Below, one piece after another: positions 1 to 6,399 of a DNA stretch of 11,566 nt. The notes beneath the pieces were generated by a model that was not told the DNA's origin, made no database searches, and saw only the letters and a program-made list of their open reading frames with translations. This stretch comes from DRGV01 sp018903055 [NCBI: bacterium] (lineage in GTDB: Bacteria; UBP18; UBA7526): positions 1 through 11,566 of the forward strand of contig JAHIPW010000151.1 in the NCBI GenBank assembly GCA_018903055.1, given 5' to 3'. The number at the start of each line of letters is the position of its first letter. Positions within the stretch are counted from its first letter, which is position 1. Both the position numbers and the translations under genes were made by a program.

Positions 1-33
1 AGAAAAATTTTTTATAAAAGGGCAATCACCCCA

Positions 34-858
34 TTACAGACGAACCGCCACTCCCTTTTTCTTTAAATACTCTTTGGCCTCTCTTATAGAATACTCTCTA
101 AAGTGAAATATGGAAGCCGCTAATACCGCATCTGCCTTTCCTTCTGTCAGAGCCTGATATAGGTGTTCCAAATTTCCCGCCCCTCCCGAGGCGATGACTG
201 GAATGCTTACCGCTTCTGATATCTTTCTGGTCAGTTCTAAGTCGTATCCTTTCTTTGTTCCATCACAGTCCATACTCGTTAGAAGAATCTCCCCGGCTCC
301 CAGTTTATCCACCCTTTTTGCCCATTCCAGAACGTCCCATCCGGTAGGAGTTCTTCCCCCATTAATGTAGACCTCCCATTTTGGTTTGCCTGTTCGCCGG
401 TTTGCCAGTTTGCCTGTTTTTAATCGGGTAACTGGGGGACGGGGTAACGGGGTAACTATTCGTTTGGCATCTATGGCAACCACAATGCATTGACTTCCAA
501 ATTTCTTAGCAGCTTCAGTTACTAAGCTGGGGTTCTTTACTGCTGCGGTATTGATTGATACCTTATCTGCTCCTACCTTTAATAATTTTCTTATATCCTC
601 GAGGTCCCTGATTCCTCCTCCTACAGTCAAAGGCATGAAGATCTTTTCTGCGGTTCTTCTAACTACCTCAATAATGATATCCCTTTTCTCAAGCGAGGCG
701 GTAATATCAAGAAAGACCAGTTCGTCCGCTTTTTCCTTATCGTATATTGCCCCTATTTCCGCTGGGTCCCCAGCATCCCTCAAATTGACAAACTTTACCC
801 CCTTAACTACCTTTCCCTCATCGACATCCAAACAAGGAATGATTCTCTTGGCCAGCAT
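34..858 (-). CDS. hisF: Imidazole glycerol phosphate synthase, cyclase subunit HisF, with an in-frame repeat insert
   Basis: HisF uses ammonia delivered by HisH to convert PRFAR to imidazole glycerol phosphate and AICAR in histidine synthesis; it is a cytosolic TIM barrel. The 274-residue protein starts with the family signature ([15 protein letters not shown]), and both catalytic aspartates are visible at D11 and D130 (VVAIDAKR). [17 protein letters not shown] and IASGGAG phosphate-binding loops are present. The usual length is about 250-258. The excess sits at residues about 134-160, between AIDAKR and KWEVY, where relatives have only a few residues (see the repeat at 383-456). The ATG is supported by AGGAGT at 868-873, nine bases upstream. 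It follows hisH with a 145-base gap; both form one heterodimer. hisA is not seen between them. The identification is certain; whether the insert alters activity is unknown. Confidence 0.97.
   Translation of the reverse strand: MLAKRIIPCLDVDEGKVVKGVKFVNLRDAGDPAEIGAIYDKEKADELVFLDITASLEKRDIIIEVVRRTAEKIFMPLTVGGGIRDLEDIRKLLKVGADKVSINTAAVKNPSLVTEAAKKFGSQCIVVAIDAKRIVTPLPRPPVTRLKTGKLANRRTGKPKWEVYINGGRTPTGWDVLEWAKRVDKLGAGEILLTSMDCDGTKKGYDLELTRKISEAVSIPVIASGGAGNLEHLYQALTEGKADAVLAASIFHFREYSIREAKEYLKKKGVAVRL
383..456 (-). repeat. Two runs of degenerate 8-bp tandem units inside hisF
   Basis: Read on the coding strand, units at 456-425 are GTTACCCC, GTTACCCC, GTCCCCCA and GTTACCCG. After the spacer ATTAAA come AACAGGCA, AACTGGCA, AACCGGCG and AACAGGCA at 418-387, then AACC. 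The period is 8, so the reading frame shifts through the units, yet the whole stretch stays open and in frame. It encodes a basic, proline-rich loop after catalytic D130 that ordinary HisF lacks. The unit AACTGGCA recurs in the hisH insert. Confidence 0.9.
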
Positions 859-1003
859 CTTTTTTCAACTCCTGTAATAAGAAAATAGGGATTACAGTGA
901 TATGAATTCGAGATTACAGCAATATTAAATAAAAGCGTAGAATTCTAATCCCATTGGTGATGTATCGCCATAATCATTTAACAATCATTGTAATCAAAAG
1001 GTT
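859..1003. other. hisH-hisF spacer with short direct and inverted repeats
   Basis: This AT-rich 145-base spacer has no convincing ORF. It holds GATTACA-type words at about 891 and 914 and their complement TGTAATC near 988. Two EcoRI-like GAATTC palindromes occur, and GGGATTA near 888 could pair with TAATCCC near 946. The arrangement looks like a decayed inverted-repeat element. The hisF ribosome binding site is at 868-873. No promoter is clear enough to call. Confidence 0.4.
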
Positions 1004-1654
1004 CTATAATTCTCCAAAATTCTTAAGCATCCTCAAACCCAATTCTTGACTCTTCTCAGGATGAAACTGAGTCCCATAGATATTATCTTTACTGACTATA
1101 GAGGCAAACTCCAGGCCATATTCTGTAGTGGCGGTAATTACGCTTTTATCATCTGGTTCTACATAGTAAGAGTGAACGAAATAGAAATAGGAGCCATCCG
1201 GAATCCCTTTTAAAACGGACTTTGGTCCGTCCAGCTGTCTTTGCCAGTTAGACGGATGGACTTCGGACTTTGGACTTTTTTTAATCTGATTCCATCCCAT
1301 ATGGGGAACCTTCAACCCCTTATTGCTGAAATCAAATCTCTTCACCCTGCCTTTTATGATATTTAGTCCCGTAACCCCTCCTTCTTCGCTCTCCGTAAAG
1401 AGTAACTGTAATCCCAGACAGATACCTAAAAAAGGCTTACCCGTCTCGATAAACCTATAGATAGGATCTATCAAATGGTGTTCTTTAAGGTTGGCTATGC
1501 ACTTTCCAAAGGCTCCCACACCGGGCAAGACTACCTTGGAGGCTTGCAAGACTTTGTCAGGATCGCTGGTGATTAGGGCTTCCTGTCCCACTTTCTGGAA
1601 GGCCTTTTGAACGCTTCTCAGATTCCCCATTCCATAATCAACAATGACAATCAT
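1004..1654 (-). CDS. hisH: Imidazole glycerol phosphate synthase, glutaminase subunit HisH, with an in-frame repeat insert
   Basis: HisH is a class I glutamine amidotransferase that hydrolyses glutamine and channels ammonia to HisF. In 216 residues the triad is complete: nucleophile C79 in GICLGLQ, then H198 and E200 in QFHPEKS. The oxyanion-strand motif LPGVGAFG is at residues 43-50, and VPHMGWNQI and DGSYFYFVHSYYV are typical. Relatives are about 200 long; the surplus of roughly 18 residues lies at about 126-146, between WNQI and VLKGIPDG, in repetitive DNA. The ATG has a modest upstream GGTGGAAAGAG. The gene is 220 bases downstream of the second FMN protein and just upstream of hisF, its partner. 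The family call is certain; the insert looks tolerated because everything else is conserved. Confidence 0.97.
   Translation of the reverse strand: MIVIVDYGMGNLRSVQKAFQKVGQEALITSDPDKVLQASKVVLPGVGAFGKCIANLKEHHLIDPIYRFIETGKPFLGICLGLQLLFTESEEGGVTGLNIIKGRVKRFDFSNKGLKVPHMGWNQIKKSPKSEVHPSNWQRQLDGPKSVLKGIPDGSYFYFVHSYYVEPDDKSVITATTEYGLEFASIVSKDNIYGTQFHPEKSQELGLRMLKNFGEL
1217..1278 (-). repeat. 7-bp AAAGTCC words and hairpin inserted in hisH
   Basis: Coding-strand units at 1278-1258 are AAAGTCC, AAAGTCC and GAAGTCC, head to tail. A further AAAGTCC lies at 1223-1217. Between them, 1225-1261 can fold: GTCCGTCC at one end pairs with GGATGGAC at the other (7 of 8 Watson-Crick), with an inner GTCT/AGAC pair. 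The segment adds about 18 residues to HisH without breaking the frame, and contains AACTGGCAAA, also found in the hisF insert. Confidence 0.85.
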
Positions 1655-1664
1655 CTCTTTCCAC

Positions 1665-1682
1665 CACAGATTATCACAGATT
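1665..1682. repeat. CACAGATT words, left flank of inverted-repeat element
   Basis: Two CACAGATT copies lie at 1665-1672 and 1675-1682. They are in opposite orientation to the AATCTGTG copies at 1828-1870, so the 105-bp element at 1692-1796 sits between two inverted sets of the same word. The edge of this repeat touches the weak hisH ribosome binding region. Confidence 0.65.
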
Positions 1683-1691
1683 GTTTATTCA

Positions 1692-1796
1692 CCCCGTTAG
1701 AGACCTAATAAAATACCGTTTTAAATAGTCCTACTATAGTTTTTCTAAATTACAAGTTGCTACAAGGAACCTTACCAGAATAAGTCTCTAACGGGG
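1692..1796. mobile_element. 105-bp MITE-like element with perfect 13-bp terminal inverted repeats
   Basis: CCCCGTTAGAGAC at 1692-1704 is the exact reverse complement of GTCTCTAACGGGG at 1784-1796. The interior is AT-rich, has no ORF of note and includes ACTATAGT. This is the layout of a non-autonomous miniature inverted-repeat element. Flanking target duplication is at most two bases (CA on each side) and is not secure. A folded non-mobile structure is the alternative. The element lies in the 220-base spacer between the second FMN gene and hisH. Confidence 0.6.
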
Positions 1797-1806
1797 CAGG
1801 GATGGT

Positions 1807-1870
1807 CACAGATCACGGATCTTTCCTAATCTGTGATCTGTGTAAATCTGTCTTAAATCTGTGTGAATCG
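1807..1870. repeat. AATCTGTG-word repeat with a 14-bp hairpin
   Basis: Arms at 1807-1820 and 1829-1842 pair over 14 positions with one G-T wobble around an 8-base loop (words CACAGATCAC and GTGATCTGTG). Further degenerate AATCTGT/AATCGGTG words run on to 1870, ending just before the stop of the second FMN gene at 1875. There is no T-run after the stem in the direction of transcription, so it is not called a terminator. Confidence 0.65.
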
Positions 1871-1874
1871 GTGT

Positions 1875-3476
1875 CTAAAAGTCGAGGATCTCCTCAAAAC
1901 TTTCCCGATCAAAGTTCTCAATGGTCGGTATTCCCGTAACTCTACTGGCATGTTCCGAGAGGCTCGCGAGGTCGTTTCTATCTATCAGATTTAGCTTCCA
2001 TTTTCTGCAGCCAGCTAAGAGCTGCTGTAGGCCCACTCCGATCCTGTCTGCTAAGAAGGTATAGACCCCCACCGCTGCCCAGGCGAACTCCTTCCCTAAG
2101 ATATCCCCATACTTCTTGGTCAGTTCTGTAGTACAGATGAAGAACTTCTCCGGTTCTGTCCCATACTCCTGAACAAACTTAGCCGGCAGATCCTCTGCCT
2201 CAGCCAGTTTAACGAAGTAGTCGGCCTTCATGGCGGCACATAATGGAGCCCGGGCCATAGCGATGGCCTTAACATAGGGGCCGTTCCCATCCCCTAAGTT
2301 ACTCATGGCTATTGCCTTGAAGATCTGGGTCTCATTGATGAATCCTCCGGCCAGGGCAATATCCGGGATATACTTCTTCTTCTCCTTCAATATCTTGATC
2401 CCTTCCAGGACCTGGGCCAAGAGATGGATGGTAGGGGTGGAGCACTCCTGCATCATGGGGACCGGGCTCATTCCCGTTCCCCCTCCCGCACCATCAAAGG
2501 TAAGGAGGTCTATCTTGGCCTGTGAGGCGCACTTCAGGGTAAAGGCCACTACTGCCGGGTTATAGGCCCCGGTTTTCAAGAAGACTTTTTTGGCTCCCTT
2601 CTTCCTTAAATCTTCCACATCCTCAACAAAGGTTTTCTCCTCCGGCATTCCCACCCGGGAGTGTCGCTCGAAGGTCTTGAAGACCCCTTTCTTAAAGGCG
2701 TTCTGGATGGCCTTATCTGTGGGATCGGGGTGGACGATGTATCCCCTCTTCTTGAGCATCTTGGCATACTCTAAGTCAGAGATCCTCACCTCTCCCCCGA
2801 TGGCCTTCGCTCCCTGGCCCCACTTCCTTTCAATGATATTCACCCCTAACTTCTTGATGGCGTAGAGGTCCACCCCGGTTCTTATATCTTCAACATTGGT
2901 CTGGACTCCCACATCCCCATACTTTCCGTCCCAGTATCTGCGATAATTCTTTACCCGGAACTCCAACTCTTTGGAATACTTCACCTTTCCCTTGCTATCA
3001 TACTTCGCGGTCCTATCCATACCGCAGACATTCTCCCCGACGATGTCGATAATGCCTGCCATGGCTGACCCCACGGATAAACCTTCCCAGTTCTTCCGAG
3101 CAACATCAGTAGAGCCCAATCCAGGAATCTTTATGGGAATCCTTATGGGGATGCCCCCGGCCTTGCTTCTCACATCCACATTAGGGAAGATGGCCTTATC
3201 CGAATCCGGAGCAATCCCCTTTGTTCCCCGCACCTCGGTCATGATCTGGAAGTGAGACCAATCCAGTCCATAGTCCTTATTTGAGGCCGCGGTTGATTCT
3301 CCATACCTCTCTGGAGAGGGATACAAGACCTCCCTTCCCCGAAAAGCGCTCTTTCCCACCTCACAGAGCACAGTGCACTCCCGGATACAGATGGGGCACA
3401 TCCCGCTTAAAAGACTGACATCCTTTACCCGGGTCGTGGTCCCTGTGGTTGATCGGGCATTCTCTGAGATACCCAT
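1875..3476 (-). CDS. Divergent FMN-binding glutamate synthase-like protein with N-terminal Cys4 motif
   Basis: This 533-residue protein belongs to the glutamate synthase FMN-domain superfamily. The barrel core is recognisable: KWGQGAKAIGGE (about 218-229), TFDGAGGGTGMSP (326-338) and IALAGGF (373-379) match the FMN/substrate loops of the second synthase gene here (IGQGAKPGIGG, ALDGFRGGTGAAP, IIAGGGI). It lacks the C-x5-C-x4-C [3Fe-4S] ligands where they would fall; only C413 remains there. Instead the N-terminus has C27-x2-C30-x3-C34-x3-C38, a likely metal or [4Fe-4S] site. ATG at 3476 has AGGAGG six bases upstream. It lies 104 bases downstream of glnA, implying a role in glutamine/glutamate metabolism, but the reaction cannot be read from sequence; it may be a glutamate synthase variant or another amino-transferring oxidoreductase. 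Confidence 0.85.
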   Translation of the reverse strand: MGISENARSTTGTTTRVKDVSLLSGMCPICIRECTVLCEVGKSAFRGREVLYPSPERYGESTAASNKDYGLDWSHFQIMTEVRGTKGIAPDSDKAIFPNVDVRSKAGGIPIRIPIKIPGLGSTDVARKNWEGLSVGSAMAGIIDIVGENVCGMDRTAKYDSKGKVKYSKELEFRVKNYRRYWDGKYGDVGVQTNVEDIRTGVDLYAIKKLGVNIIERKWGQGAKAIGGEVRISDLEYAKMLKKRGYIVHPDPTDKAIQNAFKKGVFKTFERHSRVGMPEEKTFVEDVEDLRKKGAKKVFLKTGAYNPAVVAFTLKCASQAKIDLLTFDGAGGGTGMSPVPMMQECSTPTIHLLAQVLEGIKILKEKKKYIPDIALAGGFINETQIFKAIAMSNLGDGNGPYVKAIAMARAPLCAAMKADYFVKLAEAEDLPAKFVQEYGTEPEKFFICTTELTKKYGDILGKEFAWAAVGVYTFLADRIGVGLQQLLAGCRKWKLNLIDRNDLASLSEHASRVTGIPTIENFDRESFEEILDF

Positions 3477-3482
3477 TTTAAT

Positions 3483-3488
3483 CCTCCT
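3483..3488 (-). promoter_or_regulatory. Shine-Dalgarno AGGAGG of the second FMN gene
   Basis: AGGAGG ends six bases before the ATG at 3476 and fixes that start. It lies next to the 7-bp repeat array, suggesting that glnA and the FMN gene may be translated independently. Confidence 0.85.
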
Positions 3489-3514
3489 TATACATTGATT
3501 TGTTGTTTCATCAT

Positions 3515-3564
3515 TTACCGTTTACGGTAAAAAAACAGTAAACCGTAAACCGTTAACCGTAAAC
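3515..3564. repeat. 7-bp TAAACCG array with inverted copies, glnA-FMN spacer
   Basis: On the plus strand TTTACCG and TTTACGG are followed, after an A-run, by TAAACCG, TAAACCG, TTAACCG and TAAAC. GTTTACGGT at 3520-3528 can pair with ACCGTAAAC at 3542-3550 or at 3556-3564, so two alternative 9-bp stems exist. In transcription direction the array follows the glnA stop by 17 bases and includes a T7 run (3529-3535 region), so weak termination or mRNA 3'-end formation is possible but not shown. Confidence 0.75.
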
Positions 3565-3580
3565 TTTTTTTGATCTGCGT

Positions 3581-4909
3581 TTATAAATACTGTTCCACTT
3601 CCCAGGCGGTTACCTGGAGTAGGAAATCCTTCCACTCCTGCTTCTTCGCCCTGACAAAGTATTCCGTTATATGCTCCCCCAAGGCAGAGGTCAGAACCCT
3701 ATCCTTCTCAAACTCTTCAACAGCCTCTTTCAAATTGGTCGGTAAGGTTTCAATCTTTAGGGAAGCCAGCTTTAAATCGTCGAAGTGATAGACATTCTCC
3801 TCCACCGCCTTGGGAGATCGGAGGTTCCGCTTGATGCCGTCCAACCCGGCGGCTAACATAGAGGCAAAGGCGAGATAGGGGTTGCAGGAGGGATCGGGAC
3901 AGCGTAACTCCAAACGGGCACCGGCTGCTCCTTTACTTTTGGTTACCTGGGGTACGCGAATCAGTGCCGAGCGATTGATGCGCCCCCAACAGATGTAGAC
4001 CGGGGCTTCATAACCTGGAACCAGACGTTTATAGGAGTTGACTGTGGGAGCCACGATGGCCACCAAAGATCGGGCATGTTTCATCTGCCCGGCTAAGAAC
4101 TGGTAAGCCACTGGTGATAACCCATACTCGTCTTTCGCAGAATAGAAAGCGTTGGAGCCCTCTTTATCAGCTAAACTCTGATGGGTATGCATCCCAGAGC
4201 CATTGATGCCGAAGATGGGCTTAGGCATGAAGGTCACCTTCAGTCCCGTCCCTGAGGCATGGGTTTCCAGGGCTTGTTTCAGAGAGAGGATAGAATCAGC
4301 GATCCTCAGGGCATCATCATAGAAGAGGTCGATCTCATGCTGACCGTGGCTTACCTCGTGATGATAGGACTCGCATCTTATCCCCATCTCCTGGAGGCTT
4401 CTGACCGTATCCTGACAGATCTTTACCGCCCTACTCTGTACCGCTAAGTCGAAATAGCCTCTCTCATCATGAGGAACAAGATTCGGTTCCTGGCCTTCGT
4501 CAAGAAGAAAGAATTCAACCTCCGGTCCCACCTGATAGGTATAGCCTAACTTCTTTGCCTCTGCTATGGTTCGCTTCAGACATCCCCGGGGATCCCCTGG
4601 GAATGGCTTCTCTTCGGGGGTGTAGATATCGCAGATCATCTGGGCGGCTCTTCCTGCTTCGCCTGACCAGGGCAGGATGACAAAGGTATCTATATCAGGC
4701 CGGAGAAGCATATCGGATTCACAGATTCTGGCAAATCCTTCAATAGATGAACCATCGAACCAGACGCCGTGGGCTAAGGCATCTTCTAACTGAGCAGCCT
4801 GGATAGTGACCTTTTTGGGAGTCCCGGCGATATCCGTGAAGAGTAGATATAGAAACTCCACCTTCTCCCTCTCAATTACCTCTTTCAATCTCTTTACGTC
4901 CTTTTTCAT
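3581..4909 (-). CDS. glnA: Type I glutamine synthetase
   Basis: Makes glutamine from glutamate, ammonia and ATP; forms a cytosolic dodecamer in this family. Counting from ATG 4909 the protein has 442 residues, the usual GSI-alpha length. Signatures in order: WFDGSSIEGFARICESDM (50-67), metal ligands E130/E132 in GPEVEFF, E185 and E192 in HHEVSHGQHEID, ATP-site INGSGMHTHQS (235-245, H241), PGYEAPVY with R295/E301, and LELRCPDPSCNPYLAF. The C-terminus follows the alpha type (GEHITEYF, WEVEQYL), and the tyrosine motif adenylylated in GSI-beta (NLYDLP-like) is absent, so control is probably feedback or transcriptional. A longer reading from 4987 adds 26 unconserved residues and ignores the strong AGGAGG at 4915-4920, so the shorter start is preferred. 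It sits between the amidohydrolase and the second FMN gene. Confidence 0.97.
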   Translation of the reverse strand: MKKDVKRLKEVIEREKVEFLYLLFTDIAGTPKKVTIQAAQLEDALAHGVWFDGSSIEGFARICESDMLLRPDIDTFVILPWSGEAGRAAQMICDIYTPEEKPFPGDPRGCLKRTIAEAKKLGYTYQVGPEVEFFLLDEGQEPNLVPHDERGYFDLAVQSRAVKICQDTVRSLQEMGIRCESYHHEVSHGQHEIDLFYDDALRIADSILSLKQALETHASGTGLKVTFMPKPIFGINGSGMHTHQSLADKEGSNAFYSAKDEYGLSPVAYQFLAGQMKHARSLVAIVAPTVNSYKRLVPGYEAPVYICWGRINRSALIRVPQVTKSKGAAGARLELRCPDPSCNPYLAFASMLAAGLDGIKRNLRSPKAVEENVYHFDDLKLASLKIETLPTNLKEAVEEFEKDRVLTSALGEHITEYFVRAKKQEWKDFLLQVTAWEVEQYL

Positions 4910-4914
4910 CTCAA

Positions 4915-4920
4915 CCTCCT
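4915..4920 (-). promoter_or_regulatory. Shine-Dalgarno AGGAGG deciding the glnA start
   Basis: AGGAGG lies five bases before ATG 4909. It supports the 442-residue glutamine synthetase over the upstream start at 4987. Confidence 0.85.
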
Positions 4921-4949
4921 TCTTCTTTCTTCTCCCCGCAATGGCAGAT

Positions 4950-4987
4950 AACACTTTGCGTGTTTGTGAAGTGCCGAAGGCACACAA
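4950..4987. repeat. Pair of small hairpins between amidohydrolase and glnA
   Basis: AACAC at 4950-4954 pairs with GTGTT at 4960-4964. GTGCC at 4971-4975 pairs with GGCAC at 4979-4983 around a 3-base loop, with TTGT/ACAA flanks extending the stem past a bulge. On the transcript the second loop reads UUC. The structure begins about ten bases after the amidohydrolase stop and has no following U-run, so it is not a classic terminator. RNA processing or a decayed repeat are options. Confidence 0.6.
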
Positions 4988-4996
4988 TCTTTCCCC

Positions 4997-5653
4997 TTAC
5001 TTTTGTAACAGCTGTATGACGTCATTGGCGGTTGTCACAAAGGCAAACCCGAAAGCGAGATTGAGCAAACTCGCTAGATGCATTTCCTCATTAACACTTC
5101 CCGTACCATCAGCGAGGAAGAACACTTTGTAGTCTCTGTAATAGGCATCCCGAGTGGTAGATTCGCAACATAAGTTGGTCATAATGCCCGAGATTACAAG
5201 GTCTTCTACCTTTAGACATCGGAGCACTGTTTCTAAATCCGTGTTGTAGAATGCTGAATAGCGATGTTTGAAAATTACCTTCTCGTTCGGGAGCGGTGCA
5301 ATATCGTCAGACACTTTACTTTCCACACTCCCTTCAACGCACATCCCTTCCCACCACCATCCCATAATACCAGCATCTATGCGGTCAGGATGATGGGCAT
5401 GGCAGGTGTAAATTACTGGACGGTTGGCTTCGCGAAATGCTTGAATAAGTTGTTTCAGAGTTGGAAGAATAGCCAATCCACCGCAAGTGAAGGTTGGCGA
5501 AGCGGGATCTAAGAAAAATCGCTGCATATCAATAACGAGAAGGGCCACTTTGTCTATATTAAGTTGCATCTGATGTTGATTGAAAGGTTTAATCTTTTCA
5601 AGCCAGAGTTGTGCCTTCGCTCCAATAGATTCTGGTGTCACATACGGTTCCAT
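4997..5653 (-). CDS. Isochorismatase-family cysteine amidohydrolase
   Basis: A 218-residue member of the isochorismatase/nicotinamidase-like superfamily, whose cytosolic enzymes hydrolyse amide or carbamoyl C-N bonds, usually releasing ammonia. The catalytic triad is visible: D42 in LLVIDMQ, K129 in VIFKHRYSAF and C162 in GIMTNLCCEST. The H85/H87/H88-PD-...-WW region (residues 85-101) resembles the N-carbamoylsarcosine/biuret/ureidoacrylate group more than nicotinamidase, whose D-x-H-x3-H zinc motif is not seen. ATG 5653 is chosen because AGGAGG at 5660-5665 is six bases away; a TTG two codons upstream would abut the AGGAGG. The gene lies 17 bases after the GXGXG gene and 87 before glnA. Its context suggests ammonia supply to glutamine synthetase; the substrate is unknown. 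Confidence 0.88.
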   Translation of the reverse strand: MEPYVTPESIGAKAQLWLEKIKPFNQHQMQLNIDKVALLVIDMQRFFLDPASPTFTCGGLAILPTLKQLIQAFREANRPVIYTCHAHHPDRIDAGIMGWWWEGMCVEGSVESKVSDDIAPLPNEKVIFKHRYSAFYNTDLETVLRCLKVEDLVISGIMTNLCCESTTRDAYYRDYKVFFLADGTGSVNEEMHLASLLNLAFGFAFVTTANDVIQLLQK

Positions 5654-5659
5654 CTTCAA

Positions 5660-5665
5660 CCTCCT
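5660..5665 (-). promoter_or_regulatory. Shine-Dalgarno AGGAGG deciding the amidohydrolase start
   Basis: AGGAGG is six bases before ATG 5653 but directly abuts the alternative TTG at 5659, so the ATG is the better start. Confidence 0.8.
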
Positions 5666-5670
5666 TTTAA

Positions 5671-6399
5671 TTAGTAGGCATAGAACTTACCGTAAGGCCG
5701 ATAGCTTACCGGCGCTAATTTGGTGAATTTTTTCTTCCTTATTTTTTTGAAGTTGAGATTAAAATCGTGACAATACTCGCCCAAGTATTTATCTAAAATT
5801 TTATCATCTATCTCCGTCCACTTTCGGATGCCGACCTCCCTTCCCAATTGATACTTTTTTACCTTACCCCTGATATAAATAACGCCTCCATGCATCCCAG
5901 AACCCACATAATTACCAATGATGGAACGGTTAGTGGTCAGTCCCAATAATATGATAATCCCACCAGCCATATATTCGCCCAGATAATCTTTAGCCGCGCC
6001 ACCAGCAATCAAGATGGGTAGCAGGTCCTTATAGGCCTTCATATGAATCCCCACCCGATATCCTACATCCCCTAAGATGTATAACCGGCCACCCCGCATC
6101 CCATATCCCAGGACATCCCCGGCATCGCCCCGGACCACAACCTTACCCTGGTTCATGGTGTTTCCAATGGCATCCTGGGCATTTCCCTCTACCTCAATCA
6201 CTGGCCCATCCATAAAGGCCGCCAGATCATTGCCCGGGGTTCCCCGGATGTTAATCCTCACCTCTGCCTTTAATCCAGAGGCAATGTACCTTTGTCCATT
6301 AACGTTGGTTAGAATAATCCTCTCTTTACCTTTGCTGATCGCCCACCGAATCTTCTCGTTTATTCTCCTATGATTCAAGCCCAGACAATCAAATTCCAT
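5671..6399 (-). CDS. Glutamate synthase GXGXG-domain subunit (GltB C-terminal domain as a separate protein)
   Basis: A 242-residue right-handed beta-helix protein matching the C-terminal GXGXG domain of GltB, also related to subunit C of formylmethanofuran dehydrogenase. The repeated G-x-x-G-x-x-x-x-x-G pattern runs through residues about 50-180 (EGNAQDAIGNTM, GDAGDVLGYGMRGG, GGAAKDYLGEYMAGG, IGNYVGSGMHGG). It has no catalytic residues of its own; in GltB this helix is a structural scaffold for the amidotransferase and FMN domains. Its ATG directly follows the TGA of the reductase gene with no gap, and GAGGTG upstream serves as ribosome site, so the two are translationally tied. The N-terminal 40 residues precede the helix and resemble the lead-in of stand-alone archaeal-type versions. 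The last 60 residues are lysine-rich. Confidence 0.93.
   Translation of the reverse strand: MEFDCLGLNHRRINEKIRWAISKGKERIILTNVNGQRYIASGLKAEVRINIRGTPGNDLAAFMDGPVIEVEGNAQDAIGNTMNQGKVVVRGDAGDVLGYGMRGGRLYILGDVGYRVGIHMKAYKDLLPILIAGGAAKDYLGEYMAGGIIILLGLTTNRSIIGNYVGSGMHGGVIYIRGKVKKYQLGREVGIRKWTEIDDKILDKYLGEYCHDFNLNFKKIRKKKFTKLAPVSYRPYGKFYAY

Noticed and set aside
1-33. Rho-independent terminator after hisF
   Set aside because: GGGTGATTGCCC followed by TTTTAT gives only a 3-4-bp stem, too weak to call.
383-456. CRISPR-like array or frameshift error in hisF
   Set aside because: Units are only 8 bp, degenerate and without spacers, and HisF motifs resume in frame on both sides, so neither explanation fits.
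1807-1842. Terminator between the second FMN gene and hisH
   Set aside because: The stem is good but no T-run follows in the direction of transcription, and the same words repeat around it, so a repeat is the simpler reading.
1875-3476. Second FMN protein as a duplicate of the 8279-9799 subunit
   Set aside because: It lacks the ferredoxin domain and the [3Fe-4S] ligands and is strongly divergent, so it is a different subfamily rather than a recent copy.
4910-4987. 26-residue N-terminal extension of glutamine synthetase
   Set aside because: It is unlike the family, runs through the spacer hairpins and bypasses the AGGAGG next to ATG 4909.
5654-5659. TTG start two codons upstream in the amidohydrolase
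   Set aside because: The AGGAGG would abut the TTG with no spacing; ATG 5653 has proper spacing.
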